NCBI RefSeq assembly: GCF_021130785.1
Contig: NC_060209.1
Span: 20,793,501-20,857,500 of the forward strand
DNA: 64,000 nucleotides
DNA from: Homalodisca vitripennis
Taxonomy: Eukaryota; Arthropoda; Insecta; Hemiptera; Cicadellidae
Direction: 5' to 3'
Numbering within the stretch: the stretch's first letter is position 1; the number at the start of each line of letters is the position of its first letter. The notes under the pieces were generated by a model. That model was not told where the DNA came from and ran no database searches. It saw only the letters and a program-made list of their open reading frames with translations. Position numbers and translations under genes: made by a program. Positions 1-12,362 of the stretch are shown here, piece by piece.

Positions 1-223
1 AGTGAATTATTGGAAATTGCCCAAACTTTGTAAAAAGTGTAGTGACGTAATATGTAATTTAAATAGTAGTGTATAATATTTTGCTTATGTTGTGAAATGG
101 TTAAAATAATAATATTTGATAGTTGCAACGGTCGTCATATTGAAACTTTTAAGGTTTATAACAGCGTGTTCTTTAGCTAGTCGAGTATTGCTATAATATA
201 ACCCTCTCAGTCCCAGGCTTCTG

Positions 224-946
224 CAGGCCCGAACTCAGACTGGTTTTTTCGGGGAATTTTACCGTGGCTTGGGCTCTCAGGGGGCCTGGGCCGGGCCCCG
301 CCACACGTATATTTGAAGGGACTGTGTCTATGGACGAGGTAGCACAATCTAATGACTGTAACGCTATTGTAGGCTAAATTTGAACTATTGTTCATTACAA
401 TTTAGAAGAAGCTGTGACTATTACTTTAAAAATAATAATCTTCCTTTTGATTTAACAGTCTCGGTTGTGTTTATTTATATAGAGCATTCAGATGGAAAAA
501 TTCATTAATAGTTCTTGCGACCAAACAACAAATACCTCAACGCCTGCGTCCGGTCTGACCCAATGAATCATAACTGGAATGTCAGTTCAAAAGACAAATT
601 ATCCTCAGTTGAAAATTAAATTAAATTTAAAAAATTACGTTTTTTTAAGATTTTTCTCATAATCAATAATATCTAAAAATTATTTCAATCAGACAACTAA
701 TAGACTATTATTTTACATTTTTAGTGTTCACTAAATTAATCAGAACAATGCTTGTAATGGTCCGATTTTTAAGATTTTGTCCGTACAAATTTTAGCAACA
801 TATATTGAATCTTACTATCATTAACAAAATAACAAAATGTTAATGAGATAACGGGGGGGAGCGAAGCGGGGGGGCGCGGTAGAGGGGCATGATGGGGCCC
901 GGCTGAATATCTTTTCCGGGGCTCAACAAAGCTGAGTACGGCCCTG
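224..946. mobile_element. Possible degraded hAT-like non-autonomous element
   Basis: The left end reads CAGGCCCGAACTCAG and the reverse complement of the right end reads CAGGGCCGTACTCAG. GC-rich subterminal blocks containing GCCGGGCCCC follow on both sides, and the interior is AT-rich. CAG-initial inverted ends are typical of hAT elements. The flanking 8-mers do not match, so no target-site duplication survives and the boundaries are approximate. No transposase ORF is visible. Confidence 0.35.
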
Positions 947-2892
947 AGTACATGTTACTCTACAACAGGTAGAAGTAATCTTACAATAATATTTCACGTG
1001 GGGTAGTACATATTCGAGTTCCCAAGCAAGCGTTATATTATGCAGGTTATATTGTGTTAAACACTAAATGAAAAAATGATCGATTGAACATAATCAGTGA
1101 TATTTTAATGTTTATATAAAATTCAAATTATTTTCTATTAGACTGTTTGGTCAAATTACTTTAGCTGCCTTCACTACTAAAAAAAATATGACCACTGCAT
1201 CATTATGTAGGAATTTTTGAAATTGCCGGTTGCTGAATTACCTCATCTCTATACTTTTAAAGCACTTTACAACTATTTATGAAAACTTATTGAAAGCATC
1301 GAGTACTTGACTGAAAGATGAACTTTAGAAATGCTACGCATATCCCCATTTTCCCCAAATAATTAAAATGGTCGTCAAGATCTATCAGCATTGTTGGGCA
1401 TTGGATTGGAGAACACCGCCACGTGGAAATCTGGATATAATGATTTCAGGGTCTAATATTCGTGGACGCCGCTTTTGAGGAGGAGCTGTGAACACGTTCC
1501 TGGAAATAAACATTTCTCTCGGGTGGTAGGCATTGTTCTATACACGTTCTTCGTTACAGGTAGAAGTCTATACATAGACATAGATGGTCAAGGAACGGGA
1601 CCTACTCTTCCAAGAACCTAACCTTCGAGATGAACCTACCCCGAATCTTTGAAAGGTAGACCCGGACCATAGCCTTTTAAGGTCCATAAATCACTTTTTT
1701 ATCAATTACCAAATGTCTTTTACAAAACAATACCGCCATTGTAAGAATTAGATTTATCAGAAGTATGGCCTGACATTGTTTTAAAAGTATGTTAGATTAA
1801 GTAATTTATTATAAGTACGGTAATTTACTACTTTTGATGTCATAGTTAGTAGTAACTCTATTTCAAAAACGTTATTTAAAGCTATCATCCAATTAGTAGC
1901 TCTATTTCAGATTAGAAAACACGATTAACCGCGTAATCAGAGAGTTAGTGAGTTACCAAAAAATGTAAAATTTTAATTTTTTATTTTCATGTTACATTCT
2001 GCGGCACGTGCCATTGTTCGCAAAAATACTCCTCACTTCCATTATAAAATTAAGTAATTGTGAATGTTACGTACTTTTAAAGGAAAGTAAAAACATAAGA
2101 AGAAAGCATGTTTTATTTTATTTTTTATATTATTTGTCTATATTTTATTTTAACTATTTATTTTGTCAAACATTTACATATATTTGTCAGTTTATAGTTT
2201 TATGTAGACATCAGGCAGCAAATACTAACATTCCCTATATTCTAGTAAGACTTATTCTGGCTCTTATTGTGGCGCAAAAGTGTGTGCTTTTAAAACATTC
2301 TCGGTCTAGGATGGCTAAGTAAGTTGTGTAATAAGCGTATCATGGTTATTCCATAATTCCAGATACGATGCACCTCCATTAGCCTGAGGAACACGCACTT
2401 CATTCTGAACTTCTTCTGTACACAGCCTTTAAACTCACCGGATATTTTCACGAGATATTTAACCTGCATTTTATTTTCATCTACTGAAGAATGAATTTAA
2501 TTGTAATAATTTTTTTTGAAATGAAAAATGGTCAGGAACAAACTGTTAAAGTTGTACATGTAACTGGAAAGAGTAAAATAATTAACGAGAATAAACTCTG
2601 ATTACTCAACAAACGGTGTTTATAATGGGATATAGCAACTAGCGACTACTTGTTTTCCAAGCTTTCCAAATTATTAATAACTGGGATTTCCATTGTCTTG
2701 CATTCCTCTTTCAAGAGAAAACGAGGCCGTATAGATCGGATTCAGATATACTAGTAGTAGACCTATTCTGTAACGTACAGCATGACAAAACAATCAGTTA
2801 GATGTAAGTGGAGAGTGATTTAAAGTGCAATATTCAAGCTGGTTGGGCACATTTATGGCCGTAACCTGGCAAGGCAGACGGTGTAGAGGTGG

Positions 2893-2912
2893 AAGAGAGA
2901 GAGAGAGAGAGT
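2893..2912. repeat. (GA)n microsatellite in purine-rich block
   Basis: A run of GA dinucleotides sits inside a roughly 180-bp G+A-rich block (about 2870-3050). The block is much more GC-rich than its surroundings and is followed by a CGCTCGCGC patch. It could be promoter-proximal DNA, but no core promoter or coding exon can be supported. Confidence 0.7.
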
Positions 2913-5900
2913 GAGATGACTGGGGGAGGGGAGTGGTGTGAGAGCGCGGGAACATACAAGGGAGCCGTCAACAGAGAAGGAAAACCGCTGGAGAGAGAGC
3001 GATGAGGGGGTGCGGTGGGGAAGGGAGAGAGGAGAGCTAGCCGCTCGCGCTACTACACGACCTGAAAACTACAGCTAGGCGCGAAATGCTATTACTAATT
3101 ACCACAACAGTAATTGCGCAATGTGAGCATTGTGCAGAGGCATGCCCGTGTCATGAAGGCATTGGCTACACCATTGACGTGACCTTTAAGCGTGATATAG
3201 TCACCCGAGAGATATCAGGCTCATTATTGATTAAAGAGGAGGCGTCGAAACTGTCACGTGTCTAGTTATATTGCACGTCGGGATTGATATTGTTACCTTA
3301 ATCACGTTACGTTGGTAGTTTCTAAGAAGGGGTGTTTGGTTGGTAAAAAGTATGTTGAGTGTAAGTTTATATCGTAAATTCGTCATTAGTAGATTAGAAT
3401 AGCAATGAAGAAATTGGCACGATGCAACTGGTATTGCAGTAAAGTTGACTATTCAAATAAATGAATCAGACTAAAACGTTCGAAGAAATACGAGTTATAA
3501 TAAAACATTATAGTCTGAAACAAAAACAAATCTCGTGTTTGCAGATAAACATAGATATGGTGTAATCAGTTATTTATTGTTTAGAGTTATAAGTTGGCTA
3601 ACAGTGATATTTGGTAGATCATTACTTGAGAAAATTCCAATGATAACTATGGTATTAAAACCATTTTTATTAAAATATGGACAGGTCGTACTATATAATG
3701 TTTAGTAATTTTCGTCAAATTCTTCTTATTGGAAGAAAAAGGCCATCTTGTAAGTTGCAAGTACTGACCCGGCTAAATTATACACCGGTTCCGGTACCAG
3801 TTGTAGCCAGCTGCACGGGAAACAGTTCTGCCATCCAATGAAAAATTAAAACTTAAACACTGATGCCAACGTTTACATAGAGGTTTTTACACTTTGCTCA
3901 TTGTGTATATATAACTCATGTAGAGTTGTTTAAAAGATAACTACAATTATTATTATTTGTATAATATTTCGTTTTATTAAAACATTTTAAGTGCACAATA
4001 ACACTGTATAAAAATAAATGTATGTACAACTACACAATGCATGGCCATCTTTATTATCAATATACAAAATAAGAATATTAAATGTTTGAAACTAGTTTTG
4101 GTTTACATGGTTTTTAATTTTTAATATTATACTATTGTTTCACTAACGAATATAGAATCTGTTTGCTGAGATGTTCCAGAATTATTGTCAATTAGCGTTG
4201 TCTTGTAACAAAAATCGTTTTATTTCATTAGGTACTTTTCATCTCTGCTCTAACAGTTTCTAAAATACTTAAAGTTATCGGGACGTACAGGACAAAACTC
4301 AGTGATTTAATAGTATCAGTTTAATCCTGATGAATTTCCACAATTGAATTATACTGCACTGGATATATTTACTATCGCTCTCCGGACATTAACGAAAACG
4401 TTATAATTTATAAATTTAAGTTCTATTTGGTTACCTTATATAATTTAAATAGATTCGACTGGTAGTTGCACCAAATGTGTTCAAGCCAATATTTAAAATT
4501 TGAAAATCCAGTAGCAGATACATATTTGATTTTCCCAAATTTTTCTATGTCTCACTTGAGAGTCATCTAGGTTTATTTAAGCTTGTCCCTAGCCTTATCA
4601 ATGATTATTGCCCTGGGCATCATTCTGTAATACTTGAAATCAGCTGCTAAAAATCCAACTAAGGTCAGCAAGTCTGGCCTTGTTCTATAGAGTAATGTGT
4701 AACACACTAATAATCTGTTATAATATAATATTATATTATATAAGACACACACGCACACAAACTATTCTGTTTTTAGTTCTACTTTTCTGTTGTTCAATAG
4801 TTACGTTTATAATAATTAGAGTTAGTTTTATTTAGTTTATGATCTTAGAGACACTTTGTTGGAATTAGCACACAGAATATATGCTTTGATTTCTGTCTTT
4901 AGCTTTATAAAGCTTTGTTATATTTTGTTAATTTTAATGTACCTTTTAGTTGAGAGGAACGGGGGGATTAGATTGCACGTCTAAAAATTAAGTTACACTA
5001 ATGTTTTCTTGCTTCACATTACAATGTCCGAAATGTTACCTTCACAAACCCTCTATCGCCAGAAAACGAAAAACAAAGAATCCCAATGTTGTTATTACCA
5101 AATGATTACGTGCACACACTTGGTCTAGATAACTACTAATTATTTTTAACTTCTGAAGTCAATACATTTGCATCTTACTCTCCCTGGTAGCTGTTTGGTT
5201 AACATTTAGTATACTATAAATATCACCAAAGTTAGGGCTGTAATCCAGACTCCGTCATAAATTGAAATTTTTATACTCTAACAATTAATCATCTAAAGAT
5301 ATCATGAACTAACGTAATAAAAGATTTGGGATTAAGTTTCAGAACATCTTCGATATAATAAAAATACTAAAAACTCACTTATATTTTTCACCTAGAAAAA
5401 TATTTTGTGAATACCAATGCATGTTATCAAGTTGAAAACTACTCAATGACATTATAGCGCTACTCATGATTTAAGTTTGCTGTTTCAGTGGTTATGGTTA
5501 TTACAATTGATGTTTTAACAGAATATTTGCCTTGTATTCTAAGTAGTATTTGCCACAAGCAGAAGAATTATCATTTGGGAACTGCGCCTATATATTAAGC
5601 GCCTATGATACTTGAAAAATTAATACGTAACGGACATGAGCTGTTGGTTTGTGCGTTGCGGTTATGGAAAAGAGGAACAGGACCCAATAGTAGTGGGTGA
5701 TCAATCATTAAAGTAATAAGTACAAGATTTGTAGAAACGTAGTCCGTAGTACGTATGGTTCACAAGTTAAAGAACAAAAACACAATTTATATTAACAATA
5801 TTTTCTTTTTACTCTTTGGTTAACTAATACTCACAGAATGTTAACTACTACCATAGAGTAATGAAGAAAAATGGTTAACTAACCTAGCAGAAAAGGAAGA

Positions 5901-7162
5901 AACTAGAACAGAAAAACTGTCATACTAGTTAGTATTACTATTACTGTTGAACTGATATGGGTGTTAGTATTGTGTTAAACTGACTAAATTCAGAATTGCG
6001 GGTTAAGAGCTTTTATCGATAAATGATTTTTATTTCCGTAGAGTAATCAACACTAAATCAACTCTACTAAAAAATGACTTTATATCATTTTGGTAACTGT
6101 TTAGCTCTAGTTTATGTACCTTATTACCTAACCTATAAACATTCTGGCTTGTAAGTATTAATCTCTTCATAAGATAGTTTAAATTTTGGTAGTAACTTGA
6201 TAGGCAGTTTTCCATTAATTATTCAGTTAATTAAAGGGTAAATATTTACAATTTCCACTTATGTGTTTTGTTGATTTAAAAAATAGGATGTACTTGAGAA
6301 GTGAGTAGAATAGCAATATTAATTATTATCCAGGAAAGACCCCCTAAAACTTAAAAATTGCCCATAATAAAGAAGAGAATCTCATTGAACAACATTTTGA
6401 ATGTATGCTACCTACCATTTGCCTACAATAAGTAATGTAATTTTAACAAGATTTATTGAAACATTTTTTTAACCATAACAGTTGAAAATATATCTACATA
6501 GTTTTGGGACACCCTTCTGGTTGCAGTAACCTATAATAAGCGACTAGGCCTAGCATGGCAATAGAATATTCATGAGTAGGATCAAATCCTTTTATAATTT
6601 TCTTGAACTAGTGAAACCAAAATGTTTGAATTAAATTACGTTATAGGTACATTTCAAATTACAGTTGGCTGCAGCATAAAAAGCGTCCAATACTCGAGTG
6701 ATCGATAATATCGAATCATCAATTATAATGATTTTAATGCTCTCAGACATTTTTGTTTACCCTGTTTATAATTTAAAATACATAGGTAGGCTACATTTTG
6801 TAGCTTCACTACAGTACAATTTTAACCGAGGTAGCCTACTGGTGATGGTCGCTGCAGTGACGATCTATCACTCACAACTGGTGACTGTTGGTCAAACATT
6901 GCCATGAAAGAGCCACTTTATAAAGTAGTTATAATGCTTTTCTATGAAAGTAATGGTATCATTTGATAGCGGATAATTCAATGTAACTATTAGTATTGAT
7001 AATTGATACAAGCCGGAGAGAAGAAGAGTATAGTACCTTATTTTCATTCTTGTCATTGCTTTGCTGTTGTTTACGTATTGCTTATTTTGTTTGATTGTGT
7101 TTCTTGTTGCAAGTATGTAATATTATTTGAAGGTATTATTTAGCCAATTATTATAAACAAAG

Positions 7163-7708
7163 GGGTAGGGTACGATAAGCGGACCCGGTTTTTTATATCG
7201 AAATTGGTAAACGATATTACTTAATCATAACCATCGATATAATCAAATGTTACTGATTAATTATTTTGAATTATTAACTTAAATAGTCTATATCAACCAA
7301 ACACTTTAAAATAATACATGTTGGGTAATATTTCAATTTTACATAAGTAATTTTAATTATTAAAAATGGCAGTCAATTTTAGAAAACTACACGACATTGC
7401 TCTTGAAGATTATAAGACATAAATAAAATATATTGTTTATGTGGCTTCAATTTATTATTAAGAAACAACTATATAACTGTGAGAGGAGCAAATATGGTCG
7501 TCTTCAGTTTTCCTAATGTTTGTTTTAATAATTTGTTTTATCACTGTAGATATTAAATTCATATTTTAATTTAAAACATGTGATTGTTATTGAGGACTAT
7601 AGATACTTTTATATCGATTGATAGTCTAGGATTTGAGATGCGAATATTAGGTATCGAAGACTACATTCTTCGATATAAAAAACCGTGTCCGCTTATCGTA
7701 CCCTACCC
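7163..7708. mobile_element. 8-bp-TSD MITE, copy A (546 bp)
   Basis: The terminal inverted repeat starts GGGTAGGGTACGATAAGCGG and continues through CCGGTTTTTTATATCGAA. The other end is its near-perfect inverse. The element is flanked on both sides by AAACAAAG (7155-7162 and 7709-7716), a perfect 8-bp target-site duplication. There is no ORF. A second copy lies inverted at 45692-46268. An 8-bp TSD is usual for hAT and P superfamilies, but the termini are not a motif I can assign. Confidence 0.88.
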
Positions 7709-8929
7709 AAACAAAGTAATAAATAAATAAATGTATATTAGTTCTATAGTTGGAACTAACTGGCTATGTGGATCTTCTTATTTATAAAATATAAAAACTG
7801 ATGGAATCGTTTGTTTACTGGGTGAAGATGACTCTTTTAGTATTCAGGAATTAACAAGTAAAAATAAGCCATGTTTTTAACAAGTTAAATTACATTTTCT
7901 TGAGAGTTGTTGCCATTGTAATTCAGTATGCAAGGAAGTTAAATCAATGAAATGATTAATACCCATTCTAAAGTGACCAAATGGAAGGATCATTAATGAT
8001 AAATAGAAGAAATTAACCTACTCACATCAATGAACAGTGTTTTGCCCAAACAGAAAACATTGAAACAATGTTAATTACTAGTCGCTCTAAGGTTTCTTCT
8101 ATAGAAAATATTTCTTTAAAATAATAATTAAAACACAATTTACAAGTAATATTAACACAGGAACCATGCTTTACCTTGTTAAGTGAAACAGACATATAAA
8201 CATAATGAAATAAGTGTCTTCGTTACATAGGACTCCAAGAAACTGCTCTGTCTGCCAGAAAAAAAACAAACCGATTGATGAGTAAGTGACATTGACAGTA
8301 TGGTCTCCAACACTGAATATATACTGTACATGTACAGTAGTTAACAAACAGTAGTTAGTTTGTTTTTGTCGTGACCAACGTGTAAGTGATAGTTGGACAT
8401 TGCTATAATTTAATATGAATGTGATTTATCCATCCATTGGATATTGTTACATGACAGAGTATTAATTGTACAAAAGATACAAAATTATTATAAATAACTA
8501 TTAACCAATGAGCGATTGAAAAATTAAGTTAACATTTTTGATTGCCATAAAATCACAGATCATTGACAAATTGTCATTAAAGTTATCATTGCAGGGAAGT
8601 CAGTTGAAAATATAAGCTATAACACAGGCAACGGTGATGGTTAATTGTGGCATTTTTATTTCTGATGTTTCACTAGGCTTTACTAATTTTGGATTTTTAA
8701 AAAATATATTTCATAAGATTAAAGAGATACAGTTTTATTATGATCTGAATTTTACAGTAAAATGTTGTTTAGTGTTCTAGTGGTTGTGAGTTGGTAATTA
8801 TCCTTATAGAGTTTTTTTGAAGAATAGTGTTAAGTATTAAGGAATTTGATAAAAAGTTGTTATTATTTGTTGTACTTCTCATTTGATCAATTGGCAATGA
8901 AGCATGGTGTAATTGTGTTTAAATTGTAG

Positions 8930-9068
8930 ATCAGAATATGGAGCGTTCTGGAAGTGTATTCAAGCTGGTGGTATCTACATATTCACACAGTTGTGCAAGA
9001 TGATGGTTTTAGCCACATTTTTTCCTGCGACAGACACGGGACCTCATGAAAGTGTAGATTTTTTTGGG
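8930..9068 (+). CDS. TMEM147: TMEM147, coding exon (partial gene; first exon not found)
   Basis: This exon encodes SEYGAFWKCIQAG through ATFFPATDTG and VDFFG, and matches human TMEM147 from residue 27 on (SEYNAFWKC, QLCKM, ATFFP). TMEM147 is a multi-pass ER membrane protein that joins NOMO and Nicalin in a Sec61-associated complex for multi-pass protein insertion. The exon follows a TTGTAG acceptor, starts with one base that completes a split codon, and ends in phase 0 before a GTAAGG donor. The N-terminal ~26 residues are not in the window as far as I can see. The insect protein has a slightly different loop (DTGPHESVDFFG) where human has WEGGIYDFIG. Confidence 0.93.
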
Positions 9069-10705
9069 GTAAGGATTTTAACGGACGTTTGTAAACTAAT
9101 TTATTGTTACAATATAAATTTTTCACTTTAAACTTATATTTTCATGTAATTATAACAGCTGTTCCATGTGTTTTATAAAAATAGTGAGGGGATTATTATA
9201 CTGTATGGTTACTCAATCATATAAGCTATGTATAAGAAAATTAATACAATATTGAAAACAAATTTGTAAGTTTACGACCAATACAACTATGACTGATTTG
9301 AAGCTTGGTATATAGGTTCTTATTGGTGCAAAGAATGCTATTGTTTGATGGAATCAAACGGTCAAAGAGAAGTCCGACCATTCTTATGTGTGTGATAACT
9401 CTTGATAGAACAGTCCTAGAGGCCTGAAACTTAGTACATAGCTTCCTCTTAGTGGAAGGAAGAATTCTGTTGATTTTGGGTAGAAAAGGTAAAAGGGTGA
9501 TTAAGTTCTGTAGGATTTGCATTACCCTCTTCTTTTGTTTTATTCATGTTAATTGATGATTAATAATCAGATGATTATAACATGTAACAGCTGTAATTAT
9601 TAATTCAATACTGTTACCTTTATTTAGTAAATCAAGTCATTTAATGTAAGAAAAATATAATACTACAGTAATACATTGTACACCAATTAACTCTCAAATT
9701 AATTAGATATCCATACCTCTGTCTAACCCAAAACCGATGAGGTGTTGTCACTCGTTACATTTTTCGGACTAGTGACATTCGCCAAATGACTACATTATTT
9801 TAGTTAAAATTGCACAACATAATACATATAACGCAATAAAAATCAACTACTCCATTCCCACAGATGCTTCAAAACTTAATACTTTGTAGGTCTACATCTG
9901 CATAACACTAAAACAATCTGCAACATGAACAGTTAGTCAACAGGTTAGGTTACGTGATCTCCACCCCTGCATTGCACTCAGCAGATGTGACATTAGGGAG
10001 TTTAAGGTACATCAAGAGAGCATGTCTATTACGTCATTAGTAAACTAGACACTTGATGCACCTTCCTCCACACTTATGACAACAAGGTCTACAACACGAG
10101 CTGCTTCATTTGAATTCTCAAATTGAAGTCACATCATGGAGGCAAACATCCAATCCATTTATCTTCAAAAACTAAGTTTAAATGATCATGAATATCATTG
10201 GCAAAATGACCTAGTGCTCCAAAATGCTTGGACCTCAGATTAACTTTGTCCTAAAGAAGTACGTTTTTCAGTAACAGTCAAGAAATCTCTAATAAAAACA
10301 ATGTATTACCACCTCTTAGTGTACAGTTAGTGTTTCTCGCCCCTTCTTGTTTTGTTTTTGCAAGCACTGTCTACAAGGTGTTATTTTTTCTGTCCACGTT
10401 TCAAAGGAAGGAAAATGTTGAGATAATCTCAGGGGTATTTCTCCAAATGGTGGGTGTTATTCTTTATTTTGGGGTCTAAGTCGACTCAAGATTTGTGTGC
10501 AATAGTTGGTGAACTATGTCTAGGCGACCCAGGTGATAAAACTGACGCATGGTTGACTTCTTCTCAATCTTGAAAAGACACAAAGTATGAGAAAATATTG
10601 TCATGGTGTCCTTACATAACATGTACAATTCTACCAGAAGAACTATCATATAGCATATGGTACAATGTTCGTTCTGTATACATGTAATGTTTGTTTTTGA
10701 TGCAG
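9069..10705 (+). other. TMEM147: TMEM147 intron
   Basis: GTAAGG donor and TGATGCAG acceptor. It contains a diverged two-unit tandem repeat at about 9260-9510 (see separate entry). The rest is AT-rich sequence in which I recognise nothing. Confidence 0.85.
9260..9510. repeat. Diverged ~120-bp tandem repeat
   Basis: Two related blocks each carry a 'gaagcttggtatata / gaaacttagtacata' segment, then a 'ttcttattggtg / ttcctcttagtgg' segment, then 'gaatgctattg / gaattctgttg' and a '-gtcaaa / -ggtaaa' end. They look like two decayed units of a dispersed arthropod repeat. A 93-residue ORF on the minus strand is a by-product. Confidence 0.45.
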
Positions 10706-10927
10706 GAATTCCTAAAAGCTACAGTGGACTTGGCGGACCTGGGCGGTCTGTATCTTGTCCTGGCGGGCATTCCTGGCAAAGGTCATGCCAAAGTACTGAC
10801 AGCAGGTGTGGGCTGGGCTGGGGCAGAGTTGGTGTTATCGCGGTGTCTGCTGCTTTGGGTTGGTGCAAGAGGCGCCGAGTTTGACTGGAAGTACATCCAG
10901 AAGAGCCTAGAGTCTAATATTAGTCTT
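10706..10927 (+). CDS. TMEM147: TMEM147, coding exon
   Basis: Continues TMEM147 in phase 0 after a TGATGCAG acceptor. It encodes [14 protein letters not shown], a loop with [19 protein letters not shown], then [12 protein letters not shown] and [17 protein letters not shown]. The corresponding human blocks are [43 protein letters not shown] and SNISLV. The region spans two or three predicted membrane segments. The exon ends at CTT before a GTGAGT donor. The apparent V after SNISL in the genomic ORF is intronic and is supplied by the first codon of the next exon. Confidence 0.95.
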
Positions 10928-11669
10928 GTGAGTTTAGTCTTAGTTTTATTATTGGTTTAAGTCTTTTTGTGTGAACTGAGCGTAACTAGTACTCATTACT
11001 AGTTACCAGGATGTATACCTAGGTATATTAGGATAAATCATTTGGAAATGTCTCTATTCATACACTTTGTTCCATGCTTAATTGCCTCAATGAGCTGAAA
11101 TGTCTTATCTTTCTACATTTTTTAAGTCATGTTTGTATTAATTCACTGTAATCTCAGGATCATTTATATTTTAGCTTTCAAGTTTGGTGTGCATTCAAAT
11201 ATTCCATCAACCTTGAGCTAGTAAACTCTGTATATAACGAAAAACCTGTATAACATCCTTTTCAATTCTGGCAAGCTACTATAAAATTGTTTTATTCAAA
11301 ACTGAAGCATTAAAACTAAATGGATTAACAAATAATTTTTTTAATGTTTTCTTAAAAATAAAAAATATAGTGTTGCAATTTATTAGTGATTAAAAATACA
11401 AAACAAACTGATTAATCCATCACTGCCCAAATTAATATAGACAGATAACCATGTTATGTGTAAGTACTGTGTGTACAACTATGGTAATTGGTAATTGGCT
11501 ACACTAGACTGTTAAAGGGTAATCAAACTTAGCAGTAGTTAAGATTTGTAATAGTATTAATTATTACAAATGATTGTAATTATTAATATTATTACAATCT
11601 CTTTGAATTAACAATATAGCTACCAAAACTTATCTTATGTGCAGTTTCCTTCTAATGGTCGTTCCTCCC

Positions 11670-11880
11670 AGGATCTCTTCTCACTATAGGGTGGATGTAA
11701 ACAGAATCTCTCTCACTATAGGGTGGATGTAGGCTGAACCTCTCACTATAGGGTGGATGTAAACAGAATCTCTCTCACTATAGGGTGGATGTAAACAGAA
11801 TCTCTCTCACTATAGGGTGGATGTAGACTGGACCTTTTACTATAGGGTGGATTTGGATTGGACCTCTGACTATAGGAGGG
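11670..11880. repeat. Minisatellite, 7 units of 30-32 bp
   Basis: The core ACTATAGGGTGGAT recurs at about 11683, 11715, 11745, 11777, 11809 and 11839, with a degenerate last unit at 11869. Spacings alternate between 32 and 30 bp. The variable part is either GTAAACAGAATCTCTCTC or a shorter GACTGGACCT-type segment, so two unit subtypes are intermixed. A different repeat-like sequence starts directly after it (GGGTCATTCCGTATGAAATC). Confidence 0.9.
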
Positions 11881-12362
11881 TCATTCCGTATGAAATCAAC
11901 ACTAAAATAAAAAAAAGTTTACTTGACCACCTCAGAATTTGATGAAATTTGGTATGAAGGTAGTCCTCATACAAATTAGGAAGATTGTCAATAATATCCC
12001 AAATATTTCAAACGGTTTTTAAGTTAAGGCTATCTAAATTTTCTGAAAATCCACCAAAAAACCGCAACCATAATATTTTAAAATCACCTTACCCGTGCAC
12101 CATGCACACATAATTGATCTAGAGAGTTGAGAGTGGTGTAATTTTACTCAGTTTTAAATGCTTTTTTGTTCAACACAACATACTTTTTCATAAAAAGTTT
12201 TCTTGAAAATTGAATTCAAAGTTTTGATTTTTCAAAAAGTCAAAACTTTTTTTAAATAAAAAATTCTCTAAATAGTTTATATTTTTGGTAAGTGATTCTC
12301 AAAATTTTAAAGTGGGAGGCTAATGGGTTCATAATTAAACAAGTATTAAATATTCTGCACCT
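11877..12362. other. Repeat-like AT-rich segment, unassigned
   Basis: Begins abruptly at the end of the minisatellite with GGGTCATTCCGTATGAAATC and runs into the LINE fragment. The start resembles a transposon terminus, but I find no matching inverted end or target-site duplication in the window. Confidence 0.3.

Larger units (their letters stand above)
1..8929. other. 5' flank / first intron of TMEM147
   Basis: No coding exon is recognised here. The next exon (8930) begins mid-protein and a TMEM147 first exon (about 26 residues, starting MTLFHFGN in human) was not found by eye, so it is probably upstream of base 1 or too diverged to see. The stretch is AT-rich. It holds a possible hAT-like remnant (224-946), a purine-rich block with a GA microsatellite (about 2870-3050), a 22-bp AT palindrome (4719-4740) and a complete MITE (7163-7708). 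Confidence 0.6.

Noticed and set aside
2008..2322. 104-codon ORF in the 5' flank
   Set aside because: AT-driven composition (Y, F, I, L rich), no domain and no splice or promoter context.
9241..9522. 93-codon minus-strand ORF
   Set aside because: Lies on a diverged tandem repeat; no family match.
10657..10884. 75-codon ORF overlapping the TMEM147 exon in another frame
   Set aside because: Shadow frame; the 10706-10927 frame matches TMEM147 directly.
11683..11850. TATAGGG motifs resembling phage promoters
   Set aside because: Part of a eukaryotic minisatellite unit; the resemblance is coincidental.
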